From: Eumeta japonica | Lineage: Eukaryota; Arthropoda; Insecta; Lepidoptera; Psychidae | NCBI GenBank assembly: GCA_005406025.1 | Contig: BGZK01000003.1 | Coordinates: 992,001-1,056,000 of the forward strand | Direction: 5' to 3' | DNA length: 64,000 bases | Part shown: piece after piece, positions 35,724-47,834 of the stretch | How the letters are laid out: the number at the start of each line of letters is the position of its first letter | Position numbering within the stretch: the stretch's first letter is position 1 | Made by a program: the position numbers and the translations under genes | Notes under the pieces: model-generated | What the model was told of the DNA's origin: nothing | Seen by the model: the letters and a program-made list of their open reading frames with translations, nothing else | Databases searched by the model: none

Positions 35724-35827
35724 TCGAGTCTGTATTGTTATGATGTCAAAATTACGTGCGAGTTAAACCTTTGCCGCCGCGCGCCTTCGGATGACGTAAT
35801 TTCGACGTTAAACCGATACAGACTCGA
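35724..35827. repeat. Foldback (MITE-like), ~33-bp imperfect inverted repeats
   Basis: TCGAGTCTGTAT at 35,724 pairs with ATACAGACTCGA ending at 35,827. Pairing continues inward through a less exact stretch to AATTACGT / ACGTAATT (35,749-35,756 and 35,794-35,801). The ~37-nt centre contains TTTGCCGCCGCGCGCCTTC. The left arm and centre (from ATTGTTATGATGTCAAAATT) also occur at 3,117-3,182, so the unit is dispersed. Confidence 0.65.
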
Positions 35828-35829
35828 CG

Positions 35830-37920
35830 GTTTCAAGTTACATAATTGACGCGGGTTATTTAATAACACCAGACAGCGACGCGTGACCGTCACACACCCC
35901 TTATGAATGCATAGCCGGCTCGTGCTCACACAAGCTATCGTTTCGTGTCGATTATAAATGTTAATAATTAAACCTTCGTGTCGTTTTCAATATTACAATC
36001 GTTTTCGATAACTTCAACATACAATTATTTGTATTCGGATTAATGTTGTTTTGTACGACATCGTCAATTTTTAATTGGGTCTACGTCAAATCGCTTTCGG
36101 GTTTGAGTATTTTTTTAATTTTTTATGTGCTATAATCTTGTAACTAGATACTTTGCCGAGATTTAAGGATAATTCATAAATGTGAAGTAGGTACTATTTG
36201 TTTCCCGTGAGAGATAAATAATTATAAATCAATTCGGGAATTTTAGAGGACGAAGAATTTCCAGAGATACACCATGTTCGCTCGACCGAATCCTATGACA
36301 GCAGAGCTAGTAGGATAAATAAAAATAAAATTTTTATCAAAAAGAAACCGACTTCAAAACAAAAACTATTCCAAAACAAATTAATAAGCACTAAAAAGTA
36401 TAAAAATAATTGCATATTCTTCCACAACTTAATAATCAACTTACTTTTTCTACTCATCAATATGTAGGTACGATCTATGTGTTTACCACGCAAGAAGGTA
36501 GATAGGTACCGATCCACTTCAAATTTAACTCAACACTTACCTACCTATGAATAACAAACAAGGATCAAAATATTTTTTTGAATTCTTTGAAGTAAAATGA
36601 AATGAAAAATATTAGACTACTTTAAAGTTAATCGAATTATTACGATAATATAATGTAGTTACAACTATTGTTATTTGTGGAGTCGGTGTCAGCCAAGGAA
36701 ACATTACAATATATCTAGCAATAGACACCGTTGAAGTCAGTTAAAATTAGTTGAATGGTTTTTTCACGTTAACATTTTACAACAGCAGTTCGTTATATTA
36801 TTTATGAAAGGGTTATATCTAGTCCGGTGGTCTAAAATACGTAATACTAAAAATTGACATTTTTTAAATACGTCTTAGATTTTTGAATTTTTTTAAACTC
36901 ACGATTATGACTGAAAGAATGACTCGTATTTCCCATATTTAGAACTATTTACAGTGTTTTGGGAATTATATTTTGCACCAGTACTAATACGAATTACATG
37001 TCATATACAATATAACCTACCTTTTATTACACACATGTCAAACAAAAACACAATATTTTTTTTCTTATACCGTCATTTTTTCTAAATAAATTTATATCTT
37101 CTACAACATATAAATATTGCTGGATATCCCGTAGCTACTAATCTTCACAAAGCCCCCTATTAATTGTCAAAGTTTAGTCCGTGTGGTTCATCTAGACAAG
37201 CGTTATTAGACAGCTTTTGAAAAACCATCCTATGACTTATATAATTCTTTTTCATTCCTAAGCCCCGTCAAGCGTAATATAAAAATAATGATTGATGAAC
37301 TGACGTAAAGAAATTCATAAGCACTCGCTATTTAATATCGGTGAACGAGATCATAATATCCAATCGGGATCAAGACCGAGACCTAGAATGAAAATTTGCA
37401 TCGGAATCGGAAATAGATAATTGTAATCTACGCTTGAAATTCTGCTATTGCTAGTAGTATATATAATATTGCTATTATTTTATTCAGGATCTATTTCCCT
37501 ATTTGCCATTAAAGTGTCAAGTAGTTACAGGTCAGTTATTTTTTACTTGTTAAATATAAGTGCGAATAAATCCTATCAATTACACCATGATCTAACACAC
37601 TCTATTTACTATGTAGTCACTGAAAAATTTACTCAATTGTTAATTATACTTCAAAATAATGATGTGTAATAATTAATTTGTTTTAAATATTGCTAAGTGT
37701 ATATTTTTTAAAATTACAAATGCTTGAGAATACCAGGTCTTGTAAACAGAAAACAAAAGATATTTTCAATTTACATAGCAACAATCACGTACTTATTTAA
37801 GAAAATCCACACAATTACACACATGGCTATGATCAAGGAAAGAAACTTGTGGTAGAGCCGTGCTGTGGTCGATTTGGCTGCAGCACGAAAAAGGGTCGCC
37901 ACGACCAGTGAGGCACAACA
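35830..37920. other. AT-rich non-coding DNA; weak hexamer tract at 37,355-37,425
   Basis: A purine-rich run with ATCGGGATCAAGACCGAGACC and GCATCGGAATCGGAAATAG belongs in style with the hexamer-type repeats. A GC patch at 37,850-37,925 is unexplained. No gene is visible. Confidence 0.4.
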
Positions 37921-38309
37921 CTCTCAGACAATACACTGAAAAAAATATTTCTAACCAAGTTCAAATTTGGTTTGGTTAAATATGTTTTGTTGTAATAACT
38001 GAATAATTCGTTGTATTAACAAATAATATGTGTGATTTAACCAATGGGATCAATCGTACCAACATACAGGTTGGTTAAGACAACCAAAATATTGATTCGC
38101 TCAAAATCAACAATCCAAATTCATTATGTTATTCAAACTTATGGTTGGAAAGACCAATTTTGTTGCATCTCGTCTACTGCATGAGAGTACCGGTGGCCCG
38201 TTCCCCTTTCATCGTCCCACTCCTGCCTCTATCATCCAACTCCGGGCGGGCTGCCTCCATCAATCCAGTCCTCCATTGATCAGATATTCTATTTCTACCC
38301 AAGAGGCCA

Positions 38310-38405
38310 GCAATATACTGGTAACTCTTCTAAGTTTGCAAGTGTCCAAGAGCAGCGGTGACCACTTACTATCTAGTGTCTCGCTTGCTCGTTTTCCGCT
38401 CGAGA
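38310..38405 (-). repeat. Dispersed lepidopteran repeat, GTCACCGCC core, copy 1
   Basis: On the minus strand it reads AACGAGCAAGCGAGACAC, GTAAGTGGTCACCGCTGCTC, TTGGACACTTGCAA and AGAAGAGTTACCAG. This is the order of a common moth and butterfly repeat, and matches the opposite-strand copy at 41,098-41,205. The 113-codon plus-strand frame across it (38,126-38,467) is a by-product. Confidence 0.55.
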
Positions 38406-38748
38406 ATGTTCTTATATCAAATTCACGTCAAATTAGACAACACAACCTAAATACAAGTAAGAGATGACTGGTAGATAATTTAATTGATACGAGCAGCGTC
38501 ATTTATTTTCCGTTCACTGAGTCCTAAGAGCTTTACAGGGCAGTTGTTGCAATCTATAATTTACTCGGTACTTTATTTGCCGAGGTAATGCTACTTGTAT
38601 ACTGTGGATTGCAAGTAAGCAATAGCTTACTTGAAAGATTACTTGACAATGATGAGGCCCTAAGTGAATCTTAAAACACTAGTGAAATTATAAACTCGAA
38701 AGTATTCTTAATATCGTTGACTAGTTTTTTTTTTTCTAAGGAGGTTAA

Positions 38749-38813
38749 TTTATCATTGGAATATTTTGTGTGGAATGGTATATATATATATATATATATA
38801 TTCCAATGATAAA
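38749..38813. repeat. 16-bp inverted repeat around a (TA)n tract
   Basis: TTTATCATTGGAATAT at 38,749-38,764 is the exact complement of 38,798-38,813. The centre holds TTTGTGTGGAATGG and (TA)n. It lies only six bases before the larger foldback element. Confidence 0.7.
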
Positions 38814-38818
38814 GAGTA

Positions 38819-39087
38819 ATAAAAATCTCACTTCTTAACCATTTCTGAAAATATTCGCTTTAACTACTTTTGATTATTATTATCAGTAGGGTCATTCGCA
38901 GAAGTTAACAGTAAACGTCAGTAGCATGTTGTGTATGTGTATATATGCGAGAGGTATGGTCTTTCTAAGAAGAAGACCAAAAATTAAAATTCGAGTATTC
39001 GAAATGAAAAAGAATTTTCCTTCGAGATCGATATCTTTATTGATCAGTTCTTCAATATTTCTTTCTATTATTTCTGGACTTTATTTA

Positions 39088-39128
<41 letters not shown>

Positions 39129-39249
39129 CATGCTCTTATCATGCTCTTGACGTTCATTGTTAACTTCTGCGAATGACCCTACTGATAATAACAATCAAAA
39201 GTAGTCAAAGAAAATATTTTCAGAAATGCTTAGTAAGTGAGATTTTTAT
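38819..39249. mobile_element. Foldback / MITE-like element with ~110-bp terminal inverted repeats
   Basis: The left arm (38,819-38,928) begins ATAAAAATCTCACTT. It aligns without gaps to the complement of 39,140-39,249, with 11 differences by eye (about 90% identity). The shared core includes ATTATCAGTAGGGTCATTCG and CAGAAGTTAAC. The 211-bp centre contains a (TA)n tract (39,094-39,124) and no believable protein. Long, similar arms around a short non-coding centre are typical of non-autonomous foldback or MITE elements. Target duplication is unclear because both flanks are AT-rich. The arms match no transposon in this window, so the mobilising family is unknown. Confidence 0.75.
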
Positions 39250-39254
39250 AAATT

Positions 39255-41090
39255 TACAAAGACGAAATGTTTATATATCTTAGTGTATCAAATATTTTAT
39301 TGTAATATTTGCATTACCGCATCTCGCTGTACGTATTCCGTCGTGACGCGGCCGCTCGCTGTCCGCTGCCGGCGCATTGATATCACATTAGTATTTGTGT
39401 AACCGGCCTTTCGACCTGGACATTGATTTATTATCTTTGAAAAGTCAAAAAAATATATAAAATTTAATTTTTAAGTAAGTCGTTTGAAAACTTTTAACAG
39501 TTATAATCAGTAAATTAATTTACCAAAGTTAATGGAAAACGTCAGGGGCACGCTGTATCGCAATAAAATGAAATGAACTACACAGTACATGCATCAGTAC
39601 CAAATCTAATACCAATGCAAGTGCTATAACATAGCACCAGACTAAAAAAGTGTAACATGTAAATGTCATGGCATTATTTCGAAATAGCGAATTATCAAGT
39701 ATCCAGTAAACAAAACTTTAATAAACCCTAGTTCTAATCGTGAACATTAAGCATCTAACAAAAAATTATATGTACAAACAAACATATGTAAATATATTTT
39801 AGGGCCTTGAATATACGGCCTCAAAAGCTGGAATCATTGCCAAGAAAGGCTAGCTGATAGATGGCACAGGTCTAGGGAAACTACTGTTTGCTAAGGAAAT
39901 AAATGGATATTTATTGCCGATGTTAACAAGATATTGTGGATTGACTCTTGTACAACCGAGTTATTTCTCCTGAGCTAATATTGGATCGCCCGGCTATCGT
40001 GTGTTTGGTCAACTGTCCTCTTAACCGTATTTTCTGTACATTAATTTCTGTAGAAAAACACCCGCATCCGTGTCCCTTGCTTTACTTTTATATAAAAATG
40101 TAATAAATATTACTATACGCAAGATATATTTATATATATATTAACAAACTGTTGTTATTGAGACATGGCGCTCTCTTAGACGCAAGAGGACTAAATCCCT
40201 CAACGGGATTAAACCAGCCGCGTTTATTGTGATCGCTGTTATTTTCGGGAAGGAATTTCTGAACTATTCTGTCGTTCTTCTGATTCCTTAGTCGGCAATA
40301 AACCCAAGCAAGTATTTTTGATGTAATATTGAAGGCCCTTTTATCGCTTTTTTTTATGTTTTACGTATCAATCCATGTAATCTTTCTTCGGGTAAAAAAT
40401 TCGTTATTATTATACAATATTATTTTTATTCGTTTATATTATTCAGTCACAGTCTTCTTGTTGGAACAACATTTTTAGAAAAACATCTTCATTTTTATTT
40501 CTTTCGACAATCATTACATTTTCTACAAATCCTGATCACCATATTCTTAAATTTTTTTAGTGTTGAATCTAACAAAGACAAAGTCAGAAACATAAGCTAA
40601 AAATCTGGAACTGGATTTCGTAGTGTATCAAAATCCAAATATCGGTTTTAGTAAATTTTTGATTGGCAATGTAATTTTTTTTTAATATTTTCTGGTTTAA
40701 AAACTATTTCTAGACATATTGCGGTAATACGATATTATACTCTAGACTCGAAAAAGCGATAGATTTTTATTAAAGTATTCAAAAATTGTAATCAACTTCA
40801 TTTAACTTTTACAGTGGCATTTGGTTGAAGTAACATTTTTATGGTTTGTTTTGAATCGATGCGATGATAAAAAAAACTGATTAAAAAAAAATATCGTATT
40901 TATCGCTTGAAATAGATTGCTTCGTTTTGTCATTTATGAATTATTTTTGATTTTTGGTCCAAAGTACACAGTGTTTATTTCACCAAATCTGGACTAATTG
41001 TAAAATTCGAATTCTCAGCATATTTTTAATGTACTACAACATCTTTTCTGTAAAGAAATGTATATTTAACATAATTTATGAGTGTAAATA
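39255..41090. other. Non-coding DNA
   Basis: A short GC-rich stretch lies at 39,335-39,420 (GTGACGCGGCCGCTCGCTG). A moderately complex stretch at 39,800-40,060 has no recognisable content. No gene is supported. Confidence 0.35.
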
Positions 41091-41097
41091 ATTTTAG

Positions 41098-41205
41098 GGA
41101 GGCAAACCGGCATGCGAGCCATCGGCGAGTAGACGGTCACCGCCGCCCATGGGCACTGACGACTCCGAGAAGTCGAGGAGTCACTAGTGCGTTCCCAGCC
41201 TACTA
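41098..41205 (+). repeat. Dispersed lepidopteran repeat, GTCACCGCC core, copy 2
   Basis: The stretch contains AACCGGCATGCGAGCC, ACGGTCACCGCCGCCCATGG, GCACTGACGACTCCGAGAAG and AGTGCGTTCCCAGCC. It is the plus-strand counterpart of 38,310-38,405. This repeat flanks many loci in moths and butterflies; its class is not clear from the copy. Confidence 0.6.
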
Positions 41206-41209
41206 ATTA

Positions 41210-43185
41210 TATAGCAGAGTTACGTAACAACCCGCAATCCTTTCCGTAGGCTCTCGCTTTCCTGGGCTCAAACTTTCAGTACCTTGATCTGTATTCACGG
41301 GAAGCGAAGAACGACTCGAGATAGATGTATGTTACCGTAGCCCATTATAATGCAAGATCCGGTACTGAATATATATATCCTCATCTATCATTGGACGATG
41401 ACAAAGATTATAATTTATATAACGCATACATCGATAAATCGCAAATGGGTTGCCTATGTAAATCGCGTAGCGATGGTGTCATATAATGTAAATTCTAATT
41501 AACTTTTTGATATCATCTTCCCTGAACTGTTAATCATAAAAATCAAGGATTAGCTGAGAGAATATGATACAAAGAATTGGAAAAACATAGTCTGTCCATT
41601 TTCCCCTCAGCACAACTATGAAGTTGTCAGGTGTCAGGTGAGCAAACATTATGAATACATCCTCATCAGCTATTTAATTGTATTTTTTTTAATGAAATTA
41701 CAAATTATTTTATTACCTTACTAACAGTATTAGGTTGCCTTAGCAAATGTTTATAACATCCATAATTGCCTAGCTTTTAAATGTTAAATTCACTCCTCCA
41801 TTCGACAGACAGACAAAGATGCAGGGAATTCTCCTGGAAGAAGAATTTTCTTTTCTGAAAAAATAATTTCCTAAACAAAAAAAATCGGTTCCAAAGTGTA
41901 CACTTATCAATAGCACATTTTGCCGATAGTTTAAGCGCGCTCCATGGATTAAAATATTGGAGTGGAGGTCATATTAAATATTACATAATAATACCAATTT
42001 TTTTTATTTATATTTAGATTTACCAATAGTTAAGTATCTCGTTACAAAAAAAAATACATTTGTAAAACGCTATTTTTTTATCATACAATCGAAAAGTAGG
42101 TCGTAAAGCGTGGAGAAAAAGATTATTGTTGTGACTATGAATAGACAGATATGTGAATAATATTTCATACATTAGAAGCGTCGCCGAGTTCAAGGATATT
42201 AGTCAAAGCGAATGACACCGATGCAAATGAACATAACGAAGATTATAGATTAAGATTATATGTTATCTAACATACATCAAAAAAAGGTATATATTTCTTA
42301 TGCCAGATTTTAGACTATTAGAGAGCTCTAATAGAGAACGTCGGGCGCACTTTTCATTTCAGAGGACATCAAAAAGATGACGAGCAACGGGTAAACTAGG
42401 GCGAGATCTTATAGTTTTACCTCATTACATTGGGCAGATCGTCGTTATCTGCTCGTACAACATATAAATGTATTTGCAGTCAGAAGCATCTGATTCATGT
42501 TTCCTTACTTGCTGTGACTTTCACTATTTGTATACATGCACACAAGTAGGACCGCACACACACATACATATATATATACTCATCATGGATTCAACGACTG
42601 AAATCCTATAAAAAGAAAATACTAAGGCGTATATTCAGAAACACAGCGCTATTATTATTGTATCGCTACGGTACCACTTGAATACCTATACTTCATCGCA
42701 CTTGGCTTGTGAATACACTAATCACAGAAATAAAAGTGACTACCAGCACTAGAGCTGCGAAGTATATATCCCTTGACTAGCCACGTTCTTCAAAAGCAAA
42801 TAAGTCAACAAATCGTCTATAACAAAACGTAAATATGTCACATCCGGCATAAACAAACAAGACTTATTGCACTCTCAAAACTTCCACCCACAATATTAAA
42901 TGCATTTAGAATAAACATATTTGGGAAATTGTAATATAGGGAAAGATGGTGGGAACGGAGAGGGACTGTTAACGTTATAGACTACTTGTCTTGAATATTA
43001 ATTCAAGGAAAATATATATTTTTTTTTTTTTTGCTTTTAATTTATCTAGCTTGCGAGCGCAATTCCCAAGAATGCATATTCACTTACATCAGTAAGATGC
43101 ATTTTTATAAGTACTAATACATCATAATACAAACAATTCAATGTTTGACAACATCATTAATCGTCGTACATTCCCCATTCCAACG
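41210..43185. other. Non-coding DNA
   Basis: No gene, RNA or repeat end that I can support. Poly-T occurs at 43,018-43,032. Confidence 0.4.
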
Positions 43186-43189
43186 CATA

Positions 43190-43450
43190 TCTGTATAGAT
43201 ATCGACTTTAATTATCACGGTAACATTCAACAATAGCGTCATGTCGACCGTGTTCCGATTCCGGGGAGCGTATTGTTTTGCCGGAAAGGTAAATTAATTC
43301 GTTTTCAAAGCCGATGCTTTGCAAATCAACAAGGCAACATTGTAATTACAATTCAGCTTACGTTGGAACATTCCGTTTCATATTTATGATGTTCTCGCTT
43401 GAAATTCCGCCCGGCTTCGTTTCAAATTATTCCACAAAGGTGTATAAGTA
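43190..43450. promoter_or_regulatory. Complex non-repetitive island, candidate conserved element
   Basis: Balanced composition with words such as GTCATGTCGACCGTGTTCCG, TTTTGCCGGAAAGGTAAATT, TTGTAATTACAATTCAGC and CCGCCCGGCTTCGTTTC. It includes the homeodomain-type palindrome TTGTAATTACAA. No ORF of note and no copy elsewhere in the window. Regulatory function is inferred. Confidence 0.4.
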
Positions 43451-43454
43451 TGAC

Positions 43455-44700
43455 GTTTGTTCGCTACGTCTATATGTACTGAGATAGATCTTGATTGTCA
43501 AAAGAAAAACAGGTGTATGTCACTAATCGCGTACTTGAGATAATTCTTTGTCTTTGCTCGAACTGGATTTTCACTGGAGATGTTTATACTGTCTGATACA
43601 TAAACTCCACAGCTGTCCAATGATATCGCTTTCGGCGAAGTGGCTTATAATCTCATGTAAAAGATTCACGTTTACATTTTCACGTAAGAATATTGGATCT
43701 GATTTTTCTGGTAATGATTTTTATTTTCTTAATCACCTTTCACGACGTGCGTTTCATTTGTCATTAAATAATACATACATAATATGAGGTCTTAAAGAGA
43801 TAATTAAATTATTAGAAACTACGCCAATAACTAATGTGTATAAATATGTTAGTCATGACATAATCTTTTCAGATATTATAGAAATTTCATCAGTTTAGTG
43901 TTTACCTCACCGCTTAATGTTTGCTCTTTGCCGCTTACAGGCACATCTCCCGCGCTGGCAAAGCGATTTCGGCTTTGAAAAATAAATGCATTAACCATCT
44001 GTTCTTTATTAAGACAGAACGAGTCTAAAAATGGATGGCTTTAATTCATATTACATTCATTACGAAACTCGGTATAATTAAATATTGGTACCCGCTTTTA
44101 ATAAATATCATTTGTGTCAATGCTATACAATGTTCCGGATTCGTATACATTTCAACTTTCGCAAAAGAAAATGAGGTTAATTTTTTCGACAAAAATAAAG
44201 AAAATTATTTTTCTGTACATTAGTTTTTTTAATGATTTCTTGAATATTAATTTCACAATTTTGACTAGTCTGCACTTAACAATTTAAAAATATATTTAAA
44301 AAATTAATACATTTAACCAACAATTTTTTGTCAGTTAGCTAAATGTGCGACCTTGAAGATAATTATAAAGATAATTCGCATATTTTTTTTTAGACAAAAC
44401 TAAAACATTTTTTGTCATTTTCATGTGTATTTCGTAAACTAACATGTTTATTTTTTAATTTCTTTTACAACTAGAATAAATTACGGAAAAGATTTTAGAA
44501 TATTTCAAATCTATAGCTCATTTTTATGGCCCTCTGAAATAGTAAACAAAGCCCACTGAGGTGCTTTGTATTGTACTGTGCCATCATTTTTGTTTCGGCA
44601 AAGCGGCCGGGTCATAAATTACGTTACTGCGGGGTGAGGGAGGAGGAGACTTCTAATTTAACCGTTAGTCAGTTTGTGACTTTGCGCTCAAATAGACGTG
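43455..44700. other. AT-rich non-coding DNA
   Basis: No supported feature. The last 160 bp before the transposase start may be the 5' part of the mariner-like element, but I could not identify its terminal inverted repeat. Confidence 0.35.
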
Positions 44701-44745
44701 TTTCAAAAACGTTTGTTTTCTTTGTGACTATTGTCTGTGATCGCA

Positions 44746-45774
44746 ATGGATCCTCGATCACATTACAGCAACTCGGAGCTTGCTGATATCCATTTTATTT
44801 ATGGATTTTGTAATATGGGAATTCTCGAGCTGCAATTCGAGAATATCGTTTGAGATCTCCAAGGAGGCGTACACCAGACTAGGGATCGTTTATCAACGTT
44901 CATCGCAAGATGTATGAGTACGACTCGGTACGTAGCCTGTTGACCGACCTCTTCGAACTGTGACTATTCACATAGAAGAACGAGTTCTGGAAGAATTATT
45001 TCAAGATCCTACAACGAGTTCGACTCGCATCGCTCATAGTCTCGGCATACCAAAATCAAATATTTGGGAAATTTTAAAACGAGAAAGCATGCATCCACAT
45101 CATTTTCGACGAGTACAACATTTGCATGAAGAGGATGCCTTACGACGAAGTGCTTTTTTGACATGGATATTAAGAAAATTGCGAACCAACCGAAAGTTTT
45201 TTAGAAACATTTTATGAACCGATGAAATGCAATCTAACTGAATTGGAATTACATATAATGTTCGGCCGTCTTTGTTTCAAGTATGATTTAGAGTTAATGT
45301 GCGGCCGGAGCTTAATGACGATTATTTAATCGGACCCATTATACTACCCCAAATACTACATAGGGCTAGGTTTTTATCATTTTTGGAAAATGAATTTGCA
45401 GAGATAATAGACAATTAGAAATGAGATATAGACGCCGTCTATGGCTGCAACTCGACGGGTGCCCTGCCCATTTTATAATGCAAAATCATCGAAAATCAAA
45501 TTATTTACGGATCGAACGAGTAGGAGTAGTCTCTTGACTACCCAAATCGCCTGATTTTATCTCCATGGATTTTTTCCTATGGGGGACTTTGAAACAAAAA
45601 GTGTACGCTGCTGACATTAACACTCGCGACGAATTAATTGAAAGCATTTTAGTTGCCGCTGATCAAATCCGAGTATCCCCGGGGATGATTCGTCGAACTA
45701 CGTCATCTGTCGCGTTACGAGCTACAAGGTGCATAGAAAATCAAGGAGAGCATTTTGAAAATATTATCAATTAA
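44746..45774 (+). pseudogene. Mariner-like transposase pseudogene (helix-turn-helix + DDD)
   Basis: The frame opens at ATG 44,746 with MDPRSHYSNSELADIHFIYG, the N-terminal helix-turn-helix of an insect mariner-like family (DUF4817 type). It stops after about 35 codons. A second frame from about 44,960 reads VLEELFQDPTTSSTRIAHSL, GIPKSNIWEILKRE and HHFRRVQHL, the second DNA-binding helix set. Directly after a stop at 45,215-45,217 comes TDE, giving the first catalytic Asp (45,221). A third frame has LDGCPAHF (second Asp, 45,454), then SPDFISMDFFLWG (third Asp, 45,553), ending at 45,774. About 32 residues separate the last two Asp as preserved, a few less than in relatives I recall. At least two frameshifts and several stops make it dead. 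Related intact proteins cut and paste DNA at TA. Confidence 0.8.
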
Positions 45775-45779
45775 TTTTA

Positions 45780-46235
45780 TGTACATTTTCACAAAAATGC
45801 ATTATTACAGAAGTAATTATCGAGAGAATTGTATTATTTCATACCTATTTTTATACTTTATTAGTACTTAAATTTATGTTTAAATTGACAGAGAGACAAA
45901 TTTATTTAGTCCGACCAAACAAAGTAAAGCAATCAGAACATCAATTTCATTTTTTTTAATTATTATAAATAGGTGTAGCTTCAAATTTTTTTCAAACTTT
46001 ACATTTGTGAAAAATATTTTTAATACTTAAAAAGATGATACATTTATTGATTAACGAATAAAAATCAATCGCCATACAACATTTTTTAATGAATTATAAA
46101 TTTTTAAGTGTTCACTCGGAAATATTGATAGTTTACATTTCAAAAATACATTATAATAAAAACTAATGAATAAAAAAACACTTGTTATATTTTTATCGAT
46201 AAAATTAGCATCTATTTACTTTTCCCAAAGTTAGA
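45780..46235. other. AT-rich non-coding DNA after the transposase remnant
   Basis: It probably includes the 3' end of the mariner-like element, but no terminal inverted repeat is convincing. Confidence 0.35.
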
Positions 46236-46239
46236 ACGT

Positions 46240-46660
46240 ACACAAATCGGTAACATTGCATAAGAACGTTTTATAACGCGCACGCGAAGGCGCAACAGTC
46301 GGCCTGTAACTTCATAAATGTAAACATATAATACGTAATCAGGTATTTTCGAAATCATTAAATCAGTTCCAAAGGTCACAGGCGGCCGGTGGAAGTGAAG
46401 TCCCTCAATTAAAAGTTGATTCCCGGCGCGGGCGCTCGTACGGCGCGCTCATCAAACTTCAAATGATCACTTTAAAGGGCTTTGTTTAAAATTGTCCCGG
46501 ACACATTCACCATTGCAAATTTCCACCCTTATATTAACATACCAAAAGTCTGTTACGGGCGCCGCCTAAACAGGTTTTAGGACTACATTACGTGGTAAAT
46601 TAGGACGCATATGTGTTGTCCCTTTAAGCTAACCGGATGACATAACTGTATTGTAAGTTC
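46240..46660. promoter_or_regulatory. GC-richer non-repetitive island, candidate conserved element
   Basis: Words such as ACGCGCACGCGAAGGCGCAA, CACAGGCGGCCGGTGGAAG, CGGCGCGGGCGCTCGTACGG and GTTACGGGCGCCGCCTAAAC contrast with the flanks. An ATCAATTAAAAG-like AT core lies between them. No ORF and no copy elsewhere in the window. Function is inferred. Confidence 0.35.
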
Positions 46661-46664
46661 TAAA

Positions 46665-47040
46665 TAAACGAAATGCAGGATTTAAATAGACCGCATTACG
46701 ATGAAAATCGAATTCGGAATAATGACAACCATACATAAAATGCTTTTAATAATACAATACTAGAACTAGGTTTTTAGTGACGCATGCATATACGTATGCG
46801 CTACTAGGTTAACACATTATAATGTAATTACTTTATGACTGTAAAAAATATTAAAATCATCCAAAGTTTTTTTTATGACTATTAGTTCCTTAGAAAACAA
46901 AAGTAACAAGAAAAATAAGTATTATGAAATACAAACACCCAACTACGCGACCAGCACGGAACGCGGCCGGCCATTTACGTAGACGAGCGCTAGGTGTACG
47001 AAAGAGGTGACATTTTAAAATGTGTACTATATATACGTAT
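46665..47040. other. AT-rich non-coding DNA
   Basis: A GC patch lies at 46,945-46,995 (AGCACGGAACGCGGCCGGCC). Nothing else supported. Confidence 0.35.
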
Positions 47041-47044
47041 GTAT

Positions 47045-47830
47045 ACTAGCTGGTCAGGCATACGTTGTGCTGCCTTTTCTTTTGGATGGTTTGCCCATCT
47101 GGATAATGCTCACAGCTCCTAGCATGGGCATAGAATGAATTTCTTCATCTTCTGTATCAATCGACATCAATCTCAATCCAGTAATGCTTTTAATTCTGAC
47201 CCTGACCCCTCACTCGATTTCAACCTCAATATCGTTCTCAAATTCGGTCTCCGTCCCATTTCCAAATCTGATTCCGCTACCAGACACAGTTCCGGTTTGA
47301 ACGAAGCCAAGGGTAAATAAATATTTCATATTTCATATTTGGATCCCGATTAGGCTTTTTCATTCTGATGCCGATCTTAAACTCAATTTCGACCCCCGTC
47401 TCGTTTTTAGTTCCGGTCCCAAACCAGGCTCTCAATCCAGGCTCATGGTCCCGTTTTGAATTGCCATACCGCTAGCGATCCAAATCTACATAATATCCTG
47501 TTTTAAAATATAGTAATGAATTTCAATTTAATGTGATGTGATTTGGTGAACAATATTTTTGTTAATACGTTTTATGCTAATTAAGGGGCGGAGGTCTATA
47601 TAAATTAAAATTTGTGTATATATGTATTTTTAAATGAGAAATCCGAAAAAGTTTAAAATAAAATAACGATTTCGTTGAAAAAATACAAAGAAAATTAGAT
47701 CTCGATAACTAGCCACCTGCCGGGATAAAAACTATCCTATGTCTCGAATTGGAGCTAATTAGATATAGTGTGCAAAATTTCATTAAAATCGGTTAAGTAA
47801 CATTGTGACACGGGGATTTTATATATTAAG
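47045..47830 (+). repeat. Hexamer-type degenerate repeat element, copy 2 (fullest)
   Basis: It begins ACTAGCTGGTCAGGCATACG and passes TTGGATGGTTTGCCCATCTG. It enters a pyrimidine-rich tract of CTGACCCTGACC / TCGATTTCAACC words (47,160-47,470), and ends in AAAATTTCATTAAAATCGGT, then GATTTTATATATTAAGAT. The start and end match common lepidopteran non-autonomous repeats, and the centre matches the tracts at 32.7 and 49.5 kb. The short frame over the tract (61 codons) is an artefact of the hexamer. Confidence 0.55.
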
Positions 47831-47834
47831 ATTT

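Noticed and set aside
38126..38467. 113-codon open frame rich in Ser and Pro
   Set aside because: It overlaps a dispersed GTCACCGCC repeat on the other strand and has no domain or splice context.
44571..44786. Separate 71-codon gene before the mariner-like remnant
   Set aside because: It ends inside the first codons of the transposase in another frame and is most likely element leader sequence.
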